From Candidatus Zixiibacteriota bacterium (lineage in GTDB: Bacteria; Zixibacteria; MSB-5A5; GN15; FEB-12): DNA of 7,932 bases. Below the pieces are notes generated by a model, which had not been told where the DNA came from, ran no database searches, and saw nothing but the letters and a program-made list of their open reading frames with translations. The position numbers and the translations under genes were made by a program. Positions 6,000 through 7,932 of this stretch are shown here, one piece after another (position 1 is the stretch's first letter; each line of letters starts with the position of its first letter). Where the stretch lies: positions 1 through 7,932 of the forward strand of contig JADFLZ010000084.1 of NCBI GenBank assembly GCA_022564135.1, in the 5' to 3' direction.

Positions 6000-7133
6000 A
6001 TGGACAGTGCCAATCTTCAAAACGACAGCCTGATACCTGCCGACAAATCGCCGAGAGAACTATTGCCTCTCTTGGCGGACACTATTATCGGAGTCTCCCA
6101 TGAACTAAACAATTGCATCGGGATAGTGCTGGGTAACGTGCAGCTGCTTCGTTTAAAAGATAACCATACTGAATCTGAAGAAAATTACAACCGTATAGAA
6201 AAATCACTCTATCATGGTGCCTCACTTATAAGACAAATTCAAAAGTTTGCCGAGAAATCAGGAAAAGCAACGGCAACTTCTCTTGAAATGTCAAAGTTAG
6301 TAAGTGAAGCTGTTGATACCGATGAGTCTGACTGGAAAACTCTGGCATGTGAAAAAAATCTGACGCTTTTAACAGACCTGCCGGAGTGCCAGCTGTTTGT
6401 ACAGGCAGATAAAAGAGATTTAATAACTGCCATATCTCAGCTTATTAAAAATGCAGTCGAGCATGCGCCGGTTGAGAGCGAGGTTCTGATTATTTTGAGA
6501 GTAGAAGGAGAACGTTGTAAAGTAATTGTAGCTGACTCAGGACAGGGGATACCGGCGGCTTTTAAACATAAAATATACGAACCTTTCTTTTCGTCAAAGC
6601 AGGAGGCTGGCGCCGGCTTGGGCCTGACGGTTGTTCAGAGCATTGTCTTAAGACATGGCGGCAGGGTAAATTTCAGTTCCAGTAAAGAAAAAGGAACGAA
6701 GTTTACGCTCTCATTTCCATTGGAAAGTATTGACGATGAGAGAATCGCTGCTGCTGACAATTATAAAAGTCAGATTTCCAATGTTTTAGTAGTTGACGAT
6801 GATAAAGAAATCTGCCGGGTACTTTGCGATATATTATCGCTTGAAGGCATTGAAACTACCGCCTGTCATAGCGCTTACGCGGCGCTGGAAGCCATGCAAA
6901 AAGAAACTTATCAATTAGTCATTACAGACTGGGCCATGCCGGGCATGTCCGGCTATGAGCTGATTGCTGAGATTCAGGGGAACTATCCCGATGTTCAGGT
7001 AGCTTTGATTACCGGCTGGGGACATGATCTGGTAGAGAAGCAAAACCAGTTATCGGGGCTAAAAGCGGTTATTTCCAAGCCTTTCGGACTTCGCGATATT
7101 CTGTCTTTAGTAGAGGCAGAGCAGGACAATTAA
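6000..7133 (+). CDS. Soluble hybrid histidine kinase with C-terminal receiver domain
   Basis: 377 aa from ATG 6000. An in-frame TTG at 5952 would add 16 residues and overlap the previous gene by 20 nt. Neither start has a good Shine-Dalgarno site; I prefer the ATG. Residues from ATG: the DHp H-box is SHELNNCIGIVLGNVQLL, with phospho-acceptor H34 and E35 beside it. The N-box LIKNAVEHA has N151; the G1 box ADSGQGI has D179; the F-box is YEPFF; the G2 box GAGLGL covers 204-209. This is a complete HATPase_c domain. A receiver follows from about residue 260, with acidic pair D266/D267 (VVDDDKE), phospho-acceptor D310 (ITDWAMPGMSG), T338 and K360 (SKPFG). There is no sensor, PAS or membrane segment and no DNA-binding domain after the receiver. 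It should autophosphorylate on His and pass phosphate to its own receiver or another protein. As last gene of the operon it probably takes its input from the two upstream GAF proteins. Confidence 0.92.
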   Translation: MDSANLQNDSLIPADKSPRELLPLLADTIIGVSHELNNCIGIVLGNVQLLRLKDNHTESEENYNRIEKSLYHGASLIRQIQKFAEKSGKATATSLEMSKLVSEAVDTDESDWKTLACEKNLTLLTDLPECQLFVQADKRDLITAISQLIKNAVEHAPVESEVLIILRVEGERCKVIVADSGQGIPAAFKHKIYEPFFSSKQEAGAGLGLTVVQSIVLRHGGRVNFSSSKEKGTKFTLSFPLESIDDERIAAADNYKSQISNVLVVDDDKEICRVLCDILSLEGIETTACHSAYAALEAMQKETYQLVITDWAMPGMSGYELIAEIQGNYPDVQVALITGWGHDLVEKQNQLSGLKAVISKPFGLRDILSLVEAEQDN

Positions 7134-7136
7134 TTT

Positions 7137-7932
7137 TTATTTCTTGCTCAATTCATCTATCATCTTTTCGAGTTTTTCTAAGCGTTCGTTTAGCTCTTTG
7201 TTCTCTTTGTTCAGCGCCTTTATTGCTGCCAGTGCGATCCCGGCCGGATCGATTGTCGAAATTGATATGTCGTCGGCGCCGACACCGAACAGGGCGTAGA
7301 AATCCTGCGCCACCGGGCCGATGTGCGTCACTGTCTCATCTTCATCTTTGTAGTTCCAGCGTGATATAGGCAGCGCCGATATTTTTTCAAGCAATTCTTC
7401 AGAGTCAATATCTGTGAAATTCTCTTTTTGGTTCTTATCTGAGGCGTTGGTCCAGGTTGTGCCATTGCCACTTAAGTAGGCTCCCCCTCTTGAGGTTATG
7501 ATATTGGCCGGATCATAGGGCGCAATTTCAGAAATATTAGTCAGGTAAAGCCCGCCATCGGCACGCAATACGATCTGATCGTCACCGCCGGAACCAATAG
7601 TATCACTAGCTGAAGTGCCAGAATGTGCTGAGATCACAAAAGAACCATCATGATTTGCCTTGGCTGATAAACCAGCAGCAAAAGAAGCGGCTCCTCTAGC
7701 GCTATTCGAGGCTCCACCGGGTATAGTGGAATTGAGTCCAGTAGCCTCATTACGATATCCACCGCCAATAACTGCGCGCCTGCCGATTGCCTTGTTATTT
7801 CTACCTGATCCAATAAATGAACTGGTTCCGGTAGTTTCATTGTACCATCCTCCGCAAATTACCGAGGATATGCCACTGTTGATATTATACTGCCCACTGC
7901 ATACTATCGAATGACTGGGGCCGGCCCGGTTA
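7137..7932 (-). CDS. Surface/tail-fibre-like protein with YadA-head-type repeats and C-terminal S74 intramolecular chaperone (N-terminus outside window)
   Basis: The frame is open from the window edge (first full codon 7929-7931) to TAA at 7137-7139, giving 264 visible residues. Visible residues 6-80 are tandem 15-residue Gly/Asn/Ser repeats of the YadA/Hia head type, ending in the block KANHDGSFV (91-99). Next is a linker with AYLSGNGTTWTNASDKNQ, then a Peptidase_S74 (chaperone of endosialidase) domain from about 163. S164 and K169 match the Ser/Lys pair, five residues apart, used for self-cleavage in phage endosialidase. THIGPVAQDFYALFG (202-216) is the conserved core. The C-terminal 30 residues are a charged heptad coiled coil (KENKELNERLEKLEKMIDEL). 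The family forms trimeric fibres whose C-terminal chaperone is released after folding. A GTG at 7635-7637 looks like a start but encodes the Val of the conserved GSFV block, so the gene really continues upstream. It could be cellular surface protein or prophage fibre; no phage genes are nearby. Confidence 0.88.
   Translation of the reverse strand, partial: NRAGPSHSIVCSGQYNINSGISSVICGGWYNETTGTSSFIGSGRNNKAIGRRAVIGGGYRNEATGLNSTIPGGASNSARGAASFAAGLSAKANHDGSFVISAHSGTSASDTIGSGGDDQIVLRADGGLYLTNISEIAPYDPANIITSRGGAYLSGNGTTWTNASDKNQKENFTDIDSEELLEKISALPISRWNYKDEDETVTHIGPVAQDFYALFGVGADDISISTIDPAGIALAAIKALNKENKELNERLEKLEKMIDELSKK
7644..7916 (-). repeat. Tandem 45-bp (15-residue) YadA-head-like coding repeats
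   Basis: Five in-register units of 45 bp run at 7872-7916, 7827-7871, 7782-7826, 7737-7781 and 7692-7736, followed by a divergent terminal unit at 7644-7691. The protein pattern is roughly xSSxIxGGxxNxATG, with examples ISSVICGGWYNETTG and RRAVIGGGYRNEATG. DNA identity between units is low, so these are old, selected protein repeats rather than recent slippage. The array continues beyond the window edge. Confidence 0.85.

Noticed and set aside
7660..7914. Plus-strand 84-codon open frame with proline-rich repeats at the right end
   Set aside because: It is the antisense of the 45-bp YadA-type repeats; its periodicity is inherited from the real minus-strand gene.
1..7932. CRISPR array, insertion sequence, toxin-antitoxin or defence locus
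   Set aside because: There are no regularly spaced direct repeats with spacers, no transposase-like protein or terminal inverted repeats, and no small paired genes. The only tandem repeats are coding repeats in the S74 protein.

Overview
The window is ordinary protein-coding chromosomal DNA from a bacterium. It carries seven protein genes, five complete or probably complete and two cut by the window edges. I see no RNA gene, insertion sequence or CRISPR array. A lipoprotein and a YadA-like/S74 surface protein point to a diderm (outer-membrane) bacterium. The mix of RNase HIII, sensor-kinase operons built on GAF domains, and an S74 'chaperone of endosialidase' protein resembles uncultured FCB-type lineages such as Zixibacteria. 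That placement is an inference from style, not a proof.

Layout. Bases 1-173 hold the 3' end of an elongation factor P gene. It is followed after 3 nt by a short, catalytic-domain-only RNase HIII gene (177-830). A lipoprotein gene of unknown function (841-1581) lies on the minus strand and converges on rnhC. The 276-nt divergent intergenic region 1582-1857 must contain promoters for the lipoprotein and for the operon to its right; only weak promoter candidates are visible. Bases 1858-7133 form one plus-strand, probably co-transcribed, three-gene signalling operon. At the right edge, 7137-7932 is a minus-strand gene for an S74 protein, converging on the operon with a 3-nt gap and running out of the window.

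The operon is the most interesting part. Gene 1 is a membrane protein with three N-terminal membrane segments and about three GAF domains but no transmitter or other output. Gene 2 is soluble, with about two divergent GAF-like domains followed by a histidine-kinase-shaped module. It keeps the phospho-acceptor-type His but has lost every recognisable ATP-binding box. Gene 3 is a complete histidine kinase (H, N, G1, G2 boxes) fused to an intact receiver, with no sensor domain of its own. The natural reading is a sensory histidine kinase distributed over three polypeptides: membrane sensor, pseudokinase adaptor and catalytic hybrid kinase. This is inferred from domain content and gene order. The input signal and the final output are not visible here.
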